The translations under genes were made by a program, and so were the position numbers. Shown piece after piece: positions 24,863-33,413 of a stretch of DNA of 64,000 nucleotides (positions are counted from its first letter, which is position 1; each line of letters starts with the position of its first letter). The notes below the pieces were generated by a model that worked only from the letters and a program-made list of their open reading frames with translations, was not told the origin of the DNA and searched no databases. Source of the DNA: JABCYV01 sp963696025 (GTDB lineage: Bacteria > Acidobacteriota > Terriglobia > Terriglobales > Acidobacteriaceae); assembly GCA_963696025.1 (NCBI GenBank), contig CAVOII010000004.1:558001-622000 (forward strand), read 5' to 3'.

Positions 24863-27844
24863 CTACTGCAGCTTCGCGTACTCCGCCTTTGCTACTTTCA
24901 GGATGGGAATGTCTGGGTCGGCGTCTTTCCAAAGGCCGAAGAAATCCTGATACGCGGTGCGTGAGCCGGCAGTGTCGCCGGTCAAGGCGCGGGCGCCGGC
25001 CAGGCCGAGATGGGCCAATGTCATCTGCGGACAGAGGTTCATCAGGCCGCGGTGGTCGAGCATTTTCTGAAACTCGGCTGCGGCTGCTGTGCCTTGACGA
25101 CTCGCGAGATAAGCCTGGCCGCGCGCGTAGGCAGCGTCCATGCAGTATTGGGCCTCGTAGGGAATGGTCTCCTTGAGGAGATCGAGGGCGGCGGAGGCAT
25201 TGCCGCGATTCAGTTCGACGACTGCGCGGATTGTGGGCACGAAATAGGAGCTGATGAGAATATTCTTCGGATAGCGCTTGGCGAGATCGGCGACGACGGC
25301 CTGGGCGCGGGCGGCGTCGCCGGCCCAGGCGAAGGCGAGAGCCGCCTGCGGTTGCACGTTTCGAGTGGAGGTGATGGCCAACGCGGCAGCAGCCTCTTGC
25401 CTGGCACGATCCCGATTTCCAAAATATGCCTCCAACAGCGCTCCCGCTGCCTGCCAATTGGCAGTCTGCTCCTTCAAACTGTTGCGCCGGGCGGATTCCA
25501 CCGCGCGTTGGAACAATTCTCGCGTTTTGGATAAGCGTCCGGCGGAAGCCTGGACATCGGCCTGGAAGGCAAAGCTCTGGTTCTCGGTCGCGGGTTGGCT
25601 CGCTACCACGGCGAACTGACGGTCCATTTCTGCTGAATCGCCGCGAAGGAATGCCAGATCGGCGAGCAAGATGTGCATGAACGGCTCATCCAACTGGCGG
25701 GCCTGCGCCTGCTCGGCGACTGCCTTGGCCTCGTCAAAGCGATTCAGAGTGAGGTAATTAAAGCCCAAGTTCTCGTAACTGAGTACGTTGTTGGGCTCGA
25801 GCCGCAAGGTCTCCTGATTTTCGGCCAAAGCCTTGTCATGCTGGCCCATATTATTGTCGTGCTCGAAGGCCAGCAGGGAATAAGGCAGATAGTCGCGGGG
25901 ATAAGTCTGCTTCCACAACTCAAGAACCTGGATTACCTGCTCGGTATCTCCCGTGACCACCTGGTGATAGTGGGACGCAATGTAGAACTTCTCCCGCTCG
26001 CTGACCCGCTCGCGCAGCTCATAGGCCTTGGTGGTGTAGTTCGCGGCCTGATCGCTTTCTCCTAGGTTGGAATAGATGATTCCCACGCGGGCGTGAGCCA
26101 TGGCGAAATTTGGGTCGAGTTCAACGGCGTGGCGCAAGAGGGGAAGAGCCTCGGCATCGCCCTTCTCGGCGCGGGTTTTCATGCCCAAGCTGTAGGCTTT
26201 GAGCGCTTCGAGGGAGGGTGTGGTGACCTGCTCGACGGGAGTGTCAAATTTTTGAATGGAGGCCAGCGATTCGCCCAGATTTTCGCGCACGGCGGTGGCC
26301 GCTTTGCCCAGCGCCTGCAGAACGTGTTCGCGGCTGTCGGCTTCAGTTTGCTGGCTGCCCAGGGAGTCGCTGCTGTTGCAATTCACCGCTTTGAGGCCGA
26401 GTACGTAACGGCTGCCCAGGCTGGAGATTGATCCGGCCAGCATGGCCTTGCACTGGGCGCGCTGGCAGACTTCGCGGGCGACGTCTTGCGTGAGCCGCTC
26501 GCTGGGAGAACGGCCCATCAGCCGCAGGGCTTCTCGCACCTTCTGATCGGGGAGGATATTGAGAAAGGGCGACTGCTCAAGTTGCGTGGTGAGGGCCTGC
26601 TTGAGCGTGTCGTCAAAGACGGTCTCGCCGGTGGTGTTGGTGAAGTCGGAGACGACGATGGTGTCTTTTTCAGTGAGCGCTTGCGTTTTGCGGGAGCGGT
26701 AAAACAGGCCGCCGACGATGAGAATGACGAGTATTGCGACGGCGGGGATAAGGATTTTCCAAGGGAGTTTGGCGGCAACTGGTGAAGGTTCGCTCTTCGT
26801 CAATTGGGGCTGCGCTGGTTGAGCGACACTCTCGCGAGGGATTTCCGGGGTGGGCTCGGCCGGAACTGCGAGCCGCTGGCTAGATCCAGATTCACGCGCG
26901 GTGGGAACCGTACCTGAGGGCGCAACCGGAGACACGGGTTCGGCCGCCGCGACCACTTGGCGGCTGGAATCCGTGTCTCTCTTCAATCGCTGAAGGTCTG
27001 TCCGCATGTCGGAAGCGTGCTGATAGCGGAGGTTGCGGTCTTTCTCCAGAGCTTTGTTAATGATGTCTTCCAGCTTTGGAGGCAAGTCCGGATTCAGGCG
27101 TAGGGCAGGCAATGGTGCACGATTCAGAATCGCATCGAAAATGGTTGCTGAGGTATCACCACGAAAAGGCACCGTCCCGGTGGCCATCTCGTACAGTACG
27201 GCGCCAAACGAGAACAGATCAGTGCGGGGGTCTAGTTCTTTCCCTTTGGCCTGCTCGGGGGACATGTAGGCCACGGTTCCGATCGCGGTCCCCGGACTGG
27301 TCAGGTACTCCAGGCTGACGGCTGCGGTTGCTTCGGTCATGGCTCCCGCCATCTCGGACACCCTGCCAGCCACCGGAGTAAGTTTGGCCAACCCGAAATC
27401 GAGGATCTTCGCGTGCCCGCGCTTGGTGACGAAGATATTCGCCGGCTTAATGTCACGGTGAACAATGCCTTCCGCGTGCGCGGCGTCGAGTGCGTCGGCA
27501 ATCTCGATGGCCAGCGACAGGAATGTCTCATTCTCCAGCGGACGGCCGGTGATCATGTGCTTCAGTGTCACCCCATCCAGAAATTCCATCGCGATGAAGG
27601 CTTGGCCATTCTGTTCATCAATCTCGTAGATGGTGCAGATATTCGGATGGTTGAGAGCAGATGCCGCCTGCGCTTCACGCTGGAAACGGGCCAGAGCTTG
27701 GGAGTCCTTGGCTACCTCGTCCGGCAGGAACTTCAGCGCTACAAAGCGGTGCAACTTCACATCCTCGGCCTTATAGACCACACCCATCCCGCCGCCGCCC
27801 AGCTTCTCGACAATGCGGTAATGCGAGATTGTTTGGCCAATCAT
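24863..27844 (-). CDS. Membrane Ser/Thr protein kinase with C-terminal TPR repeats
   Basis: Eukaryotic-type (PknB-like) kinase with an extracytoplasmic sensor half. The kinase domain (about 8-290) has the glycine loop LGGGGMGVVYKAED, Lys38 in VALKFL, HRDIKPANIF, DFGLAKL and the APE-equivalent region YMSPEQAKGKELDPRTDLFSFG. A Pro/Ala/Glu linker leads to one membrane helix (about 360-383, ILIPAVAILVILIVGGLFY). The outer part opens with a domain typical of these proteins (TIVVSDFTNTTGETVFDDTLKQAL, sugar-ABC/CsgG-like) and then several TPR units. This architecture is abundant in Acidobacteria. Signal sensed and substrates are unknown. Confidence 0.92.
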   Translation of the reverse strand: MIGQTISHYRIVEKLGGGGMGVVYKAEDVKLHRFVALKFLPDEVAKDSQALARFQREAQAASALNHPNICTIYEIDEQNGQAFIAMEFLDGVTLKHMITGRPLENETFLSLAIEIADALDAAHAEGIVHRDIKPANIFVTKRGHAKILDFGLAKLTPVAGRVSEMAGAMTEATAAVSLEYLTSPGTAIGTVAYMSPEQAKGKELDPRTDLFSFGAVLYEMATGTVPFRGDTSATIFDAILNRAPLPALRLNPDLPPKLEDIINKALEKDRNLRYQHASDMRTDLQRLKRDTDSSRQVVAAAEPVSPVAPSGTVPTARESGSSQRLAVPAEPTPEIPRESVAQPAQPQLTKSEPSPVAAKLPWKILIPAVAILVILIVGGLFYRSRKTQALTEKDTIVVSDFTNTTGETVFDDTLKQALTTQLEQSPFLNILPDQKVREALRLMGRSPSERLTQDVAREVCQRAQCKAMLAGSISSLGSRYVLGLKAVNCNSSDSLGSQQTEADSREHVLQALGKAATAVRENLGESLASIQKFDTPVEQVTTPSLEALKAYSLGMKTRAEKGDAEALPLLRHAVELDPNFAMAHARVGIIYSNLGESDQAANYTTKAYELRERVSEREKFYIASHYHQVVTGDTEQVIQVLELWKQTYPRDYLPYSLLAFEHDNNMGQHDKALAENQETLRLEPNNVLSYENLGFNYLTLNRFDEAKAVAEQAQARQLDEPFMHILLADLAFLRGDSAEMDRQFAVVASQPATENQSFAFQADVQASAGRLSKTRELFQRAVESARRNSLKEQTANWQAAGALLEAYFGNRDRARQEAAAALAITSTRNVQPQAALAFAWAGDAARAQAVVADLAKRYPKNILISSYFVPTIRAVVELNRGNASAALDLLKETIPYEAQYCMDAAYARGQAYLASRQGTAAAAEFQKMLDHRGLMNLCPQMTLAHLGLAGARALTGDTAGSRTAYQDFFGLWKDADPDIPILKVAKAEYAKLQ

Positions 27845-28199
27845 GGAGTCGAGGTATGTTAGGCGCGATACAAGGGCAAGTCAATGAAAGCCGCGCGGAG
27901 TTGGTGGTATCTACGCCGCCTAGGAGCATTTTGGAGCCGATTCTAGAGCTAAGTTGACAGCCGCGCATTCTTAGAGCAGACTTCCGCGTCCACCTCTGCT
28001 CTGTTCGCCAGATCACCTGAATGCTTTGGCCGGCCAGGGCATGGTGGGACATCTTTCTAGAAAAGAAAAAAAGAAAAAGAATCTGATTCACTTTTTGATC
28101 GGAATTAACCTCGTGTGCGGGCAGTTGCTACATTGTTTTATGGAAGAATCCCATTTCGGTGAGTGAGACTACAAGAATTTGAGGAGGACAACCATCCAA
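27845..28199. other. Intergenic region between divergent kinase and NTF2-like genes
   Basis: Contains a purine-rich tract near 28050-28085 and presumably both promoters. No RNA gene or clear -10/-35 pair was identified. Confidence 0.35.
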
Positions 28200-28667
28200 A
28201 TGAAATGCATTTTGGCAGTTGCTGTACTCGTTACAGTAGCTACATCGCTTGCACTCGGCCAGATGGCCGACAAGCAAGAAAAAACAAAAAGCGGAGCCGG
28301 CATTGAGCAAGCTTTGATACAAATGGAGCGCGACTGGACTGAGGCCGCTCTCAAGAAGGACACTGTAGCCCTAGACAAAATCCTCGCTGACGACTGGGTA
28401 GCCCAAGGTCCAACTGGTGTCTCAACGAAGGCCGAAACTCTCGCAGATCTTAAATCGGGGGACTACAAGCTTGAATCGCAAACACTTGCTGACATGAAGG
28501 TGCGCGTCTTTGGAGATACGGCCGTAGTGACCGGTAGTGACGACGAAAAGAGCTCGTACAAAGGCCACGACACCAGCGGGCATTACACCTGGACTGATGT
28601 CTATGTGAAGCGCCAGGGGCGCTGGCAGGCGGCGGCTTCGCAAGGCACTCGCATAACGCAACAATAA
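28200..28667 (+). CDS. Exported NTF2-like (DUF4440/SnoaL-type) protein
   Basis: A 155-aa protein with signal peptide (CILAVAVLVTVATSLALGQ). The fold is suggested by ALIQMERDWTEAALKKDTVALDKILADDWV at the start and HYTWTDVYVKRQGRWQAAASQGT at the end, a pattern typical of calcium/calmodulin kinase II association-domain-like DUF4440 proteins. These often act as small ligand-binding or scaffolding proteins; no catalytic role can be assigned. An in-frame TTG at 28179 gives 7 more residues. The ATG at 28200 is preferred because GAGGAGG lies 12 bases upstream, though the spacing is long. Confidence 0.82.
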   Translation: MKCILAVAVLVTVATSLALGQMADKQEKTKSGAGIEQALIQMERDWTEAALKKDTVALDKILADDWVAQGPTGVSTKAETLADLKSGDYKLESQTLADMKVRVFGDTAVVTGSDDEKSSYKGHDTSGHYTWTDVYVKRQGRWQAAASQGTRITQQ

Positions 28668-28673
28668 CTCGAC

Positions 28674-29045
28674 TTGGGCCCCCTCAAAACTCTGCGGCTA
28701 CGCAGTCGGCTGAGAGTTTCGGTGGCCCAGTTGCTTCTCACCATTCCAACTTTACGCGGCCCATCACCGCACGCTGTCGCATGCCCAATGGTTTTTGTGC
28801 ACCTCTTGTGGCACACTTGCCGAGTCGAACCTCATTTCTCTTTGGGAGGCCTCTCGGTGTCGCCAGAAAAAGCTAACATCCTCAAACAGGTTGCTGACGG
28901 CCGCTCTTACAAAGAAATTGCCGCAGACGTTGGTACGACCGAGCAGGTGATCAAAAACATCATCCACATACTATGCCGCAGGAACGGGGCGCCGAATCGC
29001 GTGAACTTGATCGCCATGGCATTCAGAAAAGGCGTGATCTCCTAG
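28674..29045 (+). CDS. Stand-alone LuxR/GerE-type helix-turn-helix protein
   Basis: The C-terminal 65 residues form a LuxR-type DNA-binding domain: LSVSPEKANILKQVADGRSY, then KEIAADVGTTEQVIKNIIHI and RVNLIAMAFRKGVI. The usual LT..E..VL is LSPEKANIL-like, and Cys-Arg-Arg replaces the common Lys-Leu. The N-terminal ~40 codons look non-coding (Arg/Leu-rich), so the real start may be the ATG at 28788 (MVFVHLLWH). No receiver or ligand domain is fused. It stands alone upstream of the accessory cassette, which it might control. Confidence 0.6.
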   Translation: MGPLKTLRLRSRLRVSVAQLLLTIPTLRGPSPHAVACPMVFVHLLWHTCRVEPHFSLGGLSVSPEKANILKQVADGRSYKEIAADVGTTEQVIKNIIHILCRRNGAPNRVNLIAMAFRKGVIS

Positions 29046-29266
29046 CGAGGGTCCCATCCGGGGCGTTGCATGCTGAGTCCTAACTAGAACGCTGTGCGCT
29101 ACACAGATAAATCGCGGATCGTCACGTGGCGCATGTAGAAGGCCCAGAAAGTCTGAAGCACAAGATATTCTTCGAGACCTAAAGTAAACCGATTCCGACC
29201 GCAGAGCCACAGTTCTACCTGTGCTGCTCTGTTTCTGCGCGGGGCGGGTATAATTCCACATCTCGG

Positions 29267-29992
29267 ATGCCAAACTTTCGACATTATCCCAATGCCCCGA
29301 TTACGGAGGCTCTTATCGATTTGCGCGTCACATATGATCCCGGAATCTCGCTCGACAAACTGAAGAGTTTCGGAGACAAAATCAGCGCCGAATATCCTCA
29401 TTCAGGTCCGCGAGACCTCCTGCAAGGTCAGTTCACTCTGGTCGGAGACGAGCCACAGGCTCAATCAAGTCGTACGACGATGGGTTATATCTTTCACTCT
29501 GCAGACCGACGACAAGCGGTTCAGGCACGCCTAGACGGGTTCACATTCAGTCGTCTTGCTCCATACCAAGATTGGCGACATTTGGTCGACGAGGCTAAGC
29601 GGCTATGGCTCGTTTTTGTCGAGGTACTGCAACCGAGAATAGTCGTCAGGGTGGCCGTCCGCTACATCAATCAGATCAATCTACCGCTGAAGGGAGGCGA
29701 GCTGCGCTTTGAGGATTATCTGCGCACATTTCCCGAAACCGGTCTTGAGGAAGATGTCGATCTGGAGCAGTTTTTCCTCCGCTTAGTGATGCCTCAGAAG
29801 GATTTATCCGCAAAACTGATCTTAACCGAAGCTCTATTACCGGCACAGGGCGATTACCTTGGTGTGATCCTCGATATTGACCTCTTTCGAGAAAATGCCT
29901 CGATCGATGTGCGTTCTCCGATATTTGGGATATTCTTGAAGAGTTTCGCGGACGTAAAAACAAGTACTTCGAAGCGTCAATAACCCAGACTG
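29267..29992 (+). pseudogene. TIGR04255 family gene, frameshifted and interrupted by an IS element
   Basis: The 5' part reads PNFRHYPNAPITEALIDLRV, then a body with YQDWRHLVDEAKRLW and RVAVRYINQINLPL, the pattern of TIGR04255 family proteins (widespread, function unknown). At about 29918 one base appears lost. The original frame runs to a false stop at 29983. The +0 continuation in another frame reads DIWDILEEFRGRKNKYFEAS then ITQT, which is the expected family C-terminus. An IS element then splits the last codons. Joining across the duplicated CTAG restores ITQTARELFA and a TGA at 31302-31304, which overlaps the start of the next gene. Confidence 0.75.
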
Positions 29993-29996
29993 CTAG

Positions 29997-30011
29997 CAGG
30001 CTGCTGAAAAA
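29997..30011 (+). repeat. IS left terminal inverted repeat
   Basis: CAGGCTGCTGAAAAA, directly after target duplication CTAG. Confidence 0.9.
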
Positions 30012-30135
30012 TTGAGGTGCAGCGGGTTTTTCTTTTTATTGCTCATCGTTGATGATGTCGATGGGTTCGATTTCCGGTGTTTTTTCGACTGCTGCTTCTA
30101 ACTCGATGCTGCGCGAGACACACGTCGACTCTGAC

Positions 30136-31245
30136 TTACAACGCCGGAACTGCAGCCACCACCAAGTTTCGCATGCGCACCAGATTGTAGGCCGCGCAAG
30201 CGAAGGTAAAGATCCAGTCCACTTTGCAGACCCCACGATGGCGCACTTTCCGCATCAGCGCAATCGTCTTCAACCAGCCAAAGCATTCTTCGATCCGCTT
30301 CCTCTTTCTTTGGCTGAGCGCATATCCAGGGTGGCGCGCGGTGCGGCCATCAATCGCGCTTCCGCCCGGTCGGGCGTGGTTCTGCGCGACGTGGGGCGTC
30401 ACCCGCAGATTCCGGCACTCGGCCACAAACCCGCGCGTGTCAAACCCTTTGTCGCCGCCCACCGTCACAGGCTTCGTTCCCGGAATCTGCTCCAGCATCA
30501 CCAGGGCCGCGTCGCGTTCCGCCGTTCCGTTGGCCTGGAAGACTTCCGCGTCCACGATCAGTCCGTTGCGGTTCTCCACCAACAGGTTCCCGCTGTAACT
30601 CAACTTGGACTCTTTCCCCTCACTCTTGCGCGCCTGCTGTGCCTCGGGATCAGTTTTCGACTCATGCGTCTCGTTCGATCGCCGCTCGCCACGAAAGTTC
30701 ACCGTGGGATTGCCCGGATCGTCCGGCGGCGACGGTTTCCCATCCTTGGGCTGAAAACTCTTGGCGCTCGCCCACGCTTCCAGCAGCGTGCCGTCGACTG
30801 TGAAATGCTCATCCGACGTCAGACCTTTCGCCCGCGCTTGCTCCACCACCCGCGCCAGAAACTCTTTCGCGATGTCGGCCTCCAGCAAGCGGTCGCGATT
30901 CTTGGTGAACACCGTCGCGTCCCATACGTCATCATCCGCGTTCAGCCCCACAAACCAACGGAACAACAGGTTGTAGTCCATCTCTTCCATCAGCAAGCGC
31001 TCGCTGCGGATCGAGTACAACATTTGCAGCAACTGCGCTCGCAACAATTTCTCGGGCGCAATCGACGGACGGCCCACGCGGGCGTACATTGTGTCGAACC
31101 GCCGCGAGAGTTGAGTGAGGACTTCGTCCACCATCGCTCGGATAGCGCGCAGCGGATGATCTTGGCGAACGCGCATCTCGGGCGACAAGTAACTGAACAT
31201 ATGATTCTGCTGCTGATCGTCTCCTCGCATGCCTTCTCGTACCAT
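30136..31245 (-). CDS. IS5 family transposase (DDE)
   Basis: 369-aa DDE transposase. The N-terminal DNA-binding part contains LRAIRAMVDEVLTQLSRRFD and SIAPEKLLRAQLLQMLYSIR. The catalytic Asp residues are in HFTVDGTLLEAWAS and TVGGDKGFDTRGF, and the Glu in RKRIEECFGWLKTI; PHVAQNHARPGGSAIDGRT is typical of this subgroup. The frame is uninterrupted, so the element could still be mobile. It fills most of the IS, leaving ~130 bp on its 3' side and ~40 bp on its 5' side to the inverted repeats. Confidence 0.93.
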   Translation of the reverse strand: MVREGMRGDDQQQNHMFSYLSPEMRVRQDHPLRAIRAMVDEVLTQLSRRFDTMYARVGRPSIAPEKLLRAQLLQMLYSIRSERLLMEEMDYNLLFRWFVGLNADDDVWDATVFTKNRDRLLEADIAKEFLARVVEQARAKGLTSDEHFTVDGTLLEAWASAKSFQPKDGKPSPPDDPGNPTVNFRGERRSNETHESKTDPEAQQARKSEGKESKLSYSGNLLVENRNGLIVDAEVFQANGTAERDAALVMLEQIPGTKPVTVGGDKGFDTRGFVAECRNLRVTPHVAQNHARPGGSAIDGRTARHPGYALSQRKRKRIEECFGWLKTIALMRKVRHRGVCKVDWIFTFACAAYNLVRMRNLVVAAVPAL

Positions 31246-31269
31246 AGTTCGGCTGTGGATTAGGAGTAG

Positions 31270-31284
31270 TTTTTCAGCAGCCTG
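31270..31284 (-). repeat. IS right terminal inverted repeat
   Basis: TTTTTCAGCAGCCTG, reverse complement of the left end, followed by target duplication CTAG. Confidence 0.9.
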
Positions 31285-31300
31285 CTAGGGAGCTTTTCGC

Positions 31301-31804
31301 TTGATATATTCACCTTCGCTGCACGCGCAGATCCGATACAGACCTTCTTACGCCGAGCTCGCAGATTCGGGTATTCGTGAGCGATACCGGGCTACCGAGA
31401 GCGAGATGGCTACTTCGCGCGAAGGCAGTGAGTACGTCAGAAAGAAAATCGCTGAAATCGAAATCGACATCACGTTGGAACAGCTGTCGTCACTACCGAT
31501 GAATTGGGACAGCTATGGAAGCCAAAGACCTTCACAAAGAGCTGTTTCCATGGCTGGTGATATTGCGAAGGCTTTCATCAGCGCTGGCTTGGTACCTGAC
31601 GCACTTGCTCCTTCTCCCGATGGCGGCATTGCTGTCTGTTTCATGCGAAACAAGAAGTATGCCGATATCGAGTGTTTCAACACGGGCCACGTCTTGGCTG
31701 TTCGTTATAGCTCACATGAAGAACCAAAAGCCTGGGAGATTCAGCCTACTCCTGTCGCCACTGATGCGACTATTCAGATTGTTTCGAAGTATCTTTCCGC
31801 TTAG
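31301..31804 (+). CDS. Accessory protein paired with TIGR04255 gene (NWDSYG-motif protein)
   Basis: 167 aa, apparently intact. A charged helical N-terminus (RERYRATESEMATSREGSEY) leads to LEQLSSLPMNWDSYGSQRPS, then LAPSPDGGIAVCF, YADIECFNTGHVLAVRYSSH and a terminal helix. Small proteins with an L..LP.NWD.YG.....S..A core are recalled as neighbours of TIGR04255 genes; this is memory, not a search. The TTG start overlaps the reconstructed TGA of the TIGR04255 gene, so before the IS insertion the two were translationally coupled. Function unknown. The IS end now lies 16 bp upstream and could drive or block its expression. Confidence 0.65.
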   Translation: MIYSPSLHAQIRYRPSYAELADSGIRERYRATESEMATSREGSEYVRKKIAEIEIDITLEQLSSLPMNWDSYGSQRPSQRAVSMAGDIAKAFISAGLVPDALAPSPDGGIAVCFMRNKKYADIECFNTGHVLAVRYSSHEEPKAWEIQPTPVATDATIQIVSKYLSA

Positions 31805-31814
31805 GCCGTTCCGG

Positions 31815-32273
31815 ATGTATCGAAGGGCACGCTCCCGTGTAGATACCTTTCGGGATGACGAGCAGCTCTATCGGCGATACTGACGCGACGATACAAAAAA
31901 CGGGTTGATACTACCTTCTGCTCTTAACTTCCCTGATAAGAGCGCGAACACCGGCCAATCCGTAAATAGAAGTTTATTCAGCAGGCCCGAAGACGCGCTG
32001 TGGACCAACACAGAAAGGCTGGACGGCTGGGGTGTGTTCGGCTTTCCGGTAGAGTGTTTGCCGAAAGACGCGACCTGTTCCCAAACGCGCAGACGATTTG
32101 CTTTCTTTCCCAAACATGTGCCATTACGAAACAATTATGCTCACTCGGAGATCTGGTGTGATGAACTCCCGAGTAAGAATGCTGGTTACGTATTGCCGAC
32201 GAGACTTGTAAAAAAAGAATTAAGGGCAAGGATTCAGAAGCACAGTCAAATCGTCATACATGCCGAATTGTGA
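31815..32273 (+). pseudogene. Third gene of the TIGR04255 cassette, interrupted by an in-frame stop
   Basis: Starting at ATG 31815 the frame reads YRRARSRVDTFRDDEQLYRR, then meets TGA at 31881. It continues in the same frame as NGLILPSALNFPDKSANTGQ, then SVNRSLFSRPEDAL, GWGVFGFPVECLP and VPLRNNYAHSEIW to a stop at 32271-32273. The pieces before and after the TGA fit one ~152-residue protein. The LYRR start and SVNR-x-x-FSxPED region resemble small proteins recalled beside TIGR04255 genes. It lies 10 bp after the second gene. So it is a nonsense-mutated gene unless translation restarts at TTG 31905. Confidence 0.55.
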
Positions 32274-32308
32274 GCCTGGATCGTGATGGCCTTTTTTGGC
32301 TACGCTGA

Positions 32309-32485
32309 CTACTGTCCCGCCTTTGCTGCGCGTTCTATCCGCTTGAGCCACCGGGACCCTTCGCGCTCTATGTAATTGCAAAAGGCCAGCGCCCGTTCGC
32401 GGGTTGTGATTATGGCTTCTGCGCTAAGGCCGTATAGCACTACGCGCCCATCAGGAAGTAATTCCGCTTTGCATTCGTCAGACAT
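32309..32485 (-). CDS. Small hypothetical protein, 58 aa
   Basis: A short frame with good protein character: begins MSDECKAELLPDGRVVLYG, continues SAEAIITTRERALAFCNYIE and ends EGSRWLKRIERAAKAGQ. The beta-hairpin then amphipathic helix layout and lack of rare codons suggest a real gene. No clear ribosome-binding site is visible before the ATG at 32485. Function unknown; it lies between the cassette and the next hypothetical gene. Confidence 0.5.
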   Translation of the reverse strand: MSDECKAELLPDGRVVLYGLSAEAIITTRERALAFCNYIEREGSRWLKRIERAAKAGQ

Positions 32486-32679
32486 GGGCCGCAGTGTGTC
32501 AGCGCTGCATGTGCAGGTGCAAGCAGCAAACCCCCGCCGCAGTTACTTCGGTGTCTCATAATCAGGCCATGCACGACACACAGCCGCGAGCCGAGTACAA
32601 TCTGGCTCAACATGCCCTCGTACTGGCCAGATAAGCCACACATACCTGCCTACCGCACTCCACTCAACAAGATTGCCTA

Positions 32680-33186
32680 TTGGTTGTATCGCCGCTTTGG
32701 CCTGAGGTCCATTTCTGGCTTCGTGTGTGGAGCGAACATGAAGTCTTTCGCATTTTGCGAGTGCTCTCCCGTCAACAGGTCCACGGGTTTGTTGCAAATC
32801 CCGAAGGCGGTGACCCGATTTGGTATTTAGACGCCCCCGAAGACGTTCAGGAAAATCGCTATCCCCTTAACACGTGTCTGCTGCGAGGATGGATAGAAGA
32901 ATTGGACAGGGGCAATCAATCCTACAAGGGATTCCCTATCGCCCAACCGCTTCTTGCGCCCGGCCAATCCTTCGATGATTTTCCAAAGCCGCCATACTAC
33001 AGATTGACCGCCGCAGGCTGGAACGCCCTTAAGGGGGCGTATACGGTCTCTAGAATTGCCCTTATGGTTTCCGCACTTGGTTTAGTGGTGTCGCTGGTTT
33101 CTTTTGTGATTAGCCTGGCTAGAAAGACAGAACCTCCTACCTTGAAAGTTGTTTTCCCCGCTCCTGTGCAGCCACGCACTCCCTAA
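32680..33186 (+). CDS. Hypothetical protein with C-terminal membrane helix
   Basis: About 168 aa from a TTG. The core reads HFWLRVWSEHEVFRILRVLS and GGDPIWYLDAPEDVQ, then PKPPYYRLTAAGWNALKGAY (winged-helix-like) and one membrane helix (IALMVSALGLVVSLVSFVIS) with a Pro-rich tail. Another frame from ATG 32612 (PSYWPDKPHIPAYRTPLNKI, AYWLYRRFGL) could be the real N-terminus joined by a frameshift near 32690. This cannot be settled from one sequence. Confidence 0.5.
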   Translation: MVVSPLWPEVHFWLRVWSEHEVFRILRVLSRQQVHGFVANPEGGDPIWYLDAPEDVQENRYPLNTCLLRGWIEELDRGNQSYKGFPIAQPLLAPGQSFDDFPKPPYYRLTAAGWNALKGAYTVSRIALMVSALGLVVSLVSFVISLARKTEPPTLKVVFPAPVQPRTP

Positions 33187-33413
33187 TGTCAAGGTCGGTC
33201 ACGCAGTATCGTGTCGGCGTGAGCCCGTCGGCGCGGCGCGCTTTCAATGGCGTTTTTGCGTGCCCAATTTTGTGCCTACCGGCAATCCCTGCCACTTGCG
33301 ACGTGCTACTATGCCAACCCGTGCAGGCCGTTGATGCATCGTACTTTGCAGTGATCCATCGCAAATCGCCGCACGCCGTCTAAACTATTGATGTTGCGCT
33401 TGGCGCATCTTGA

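Larger units (their letters stand above)
29997..31284 (-). mobile_element. IS5-family insertion sequence with CTAG target duplication
   Basis: A 1288-bp element flanked by CTAG (29993-29996 and 31285-31288), which fits the YTAR target duplication of the IS5 group. The ends are 15-bp perfect inverted repeats starting CAGGCTGCTGAAAAA. It carries a single apparently intact transposase gene on the minus strand and is inserted in the last codons of a TIGR04255-type gene. Confidence 0.9.

Noticed and set aside
24711..25457. Minus-strand open frame (248 codons) within the kinase region
   Set aside because: Arg/Ser-rich alternative-frame reading inside the 3' end of the kinase-TPR gene.
30049..31263. 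Long plus-strand open frame (404 codons) across the IS element
   Set aside because: It is the antisense of the transposase gene, which has full family motifs; the plus-strand reading is Arg/His-rich and unrecognisable.
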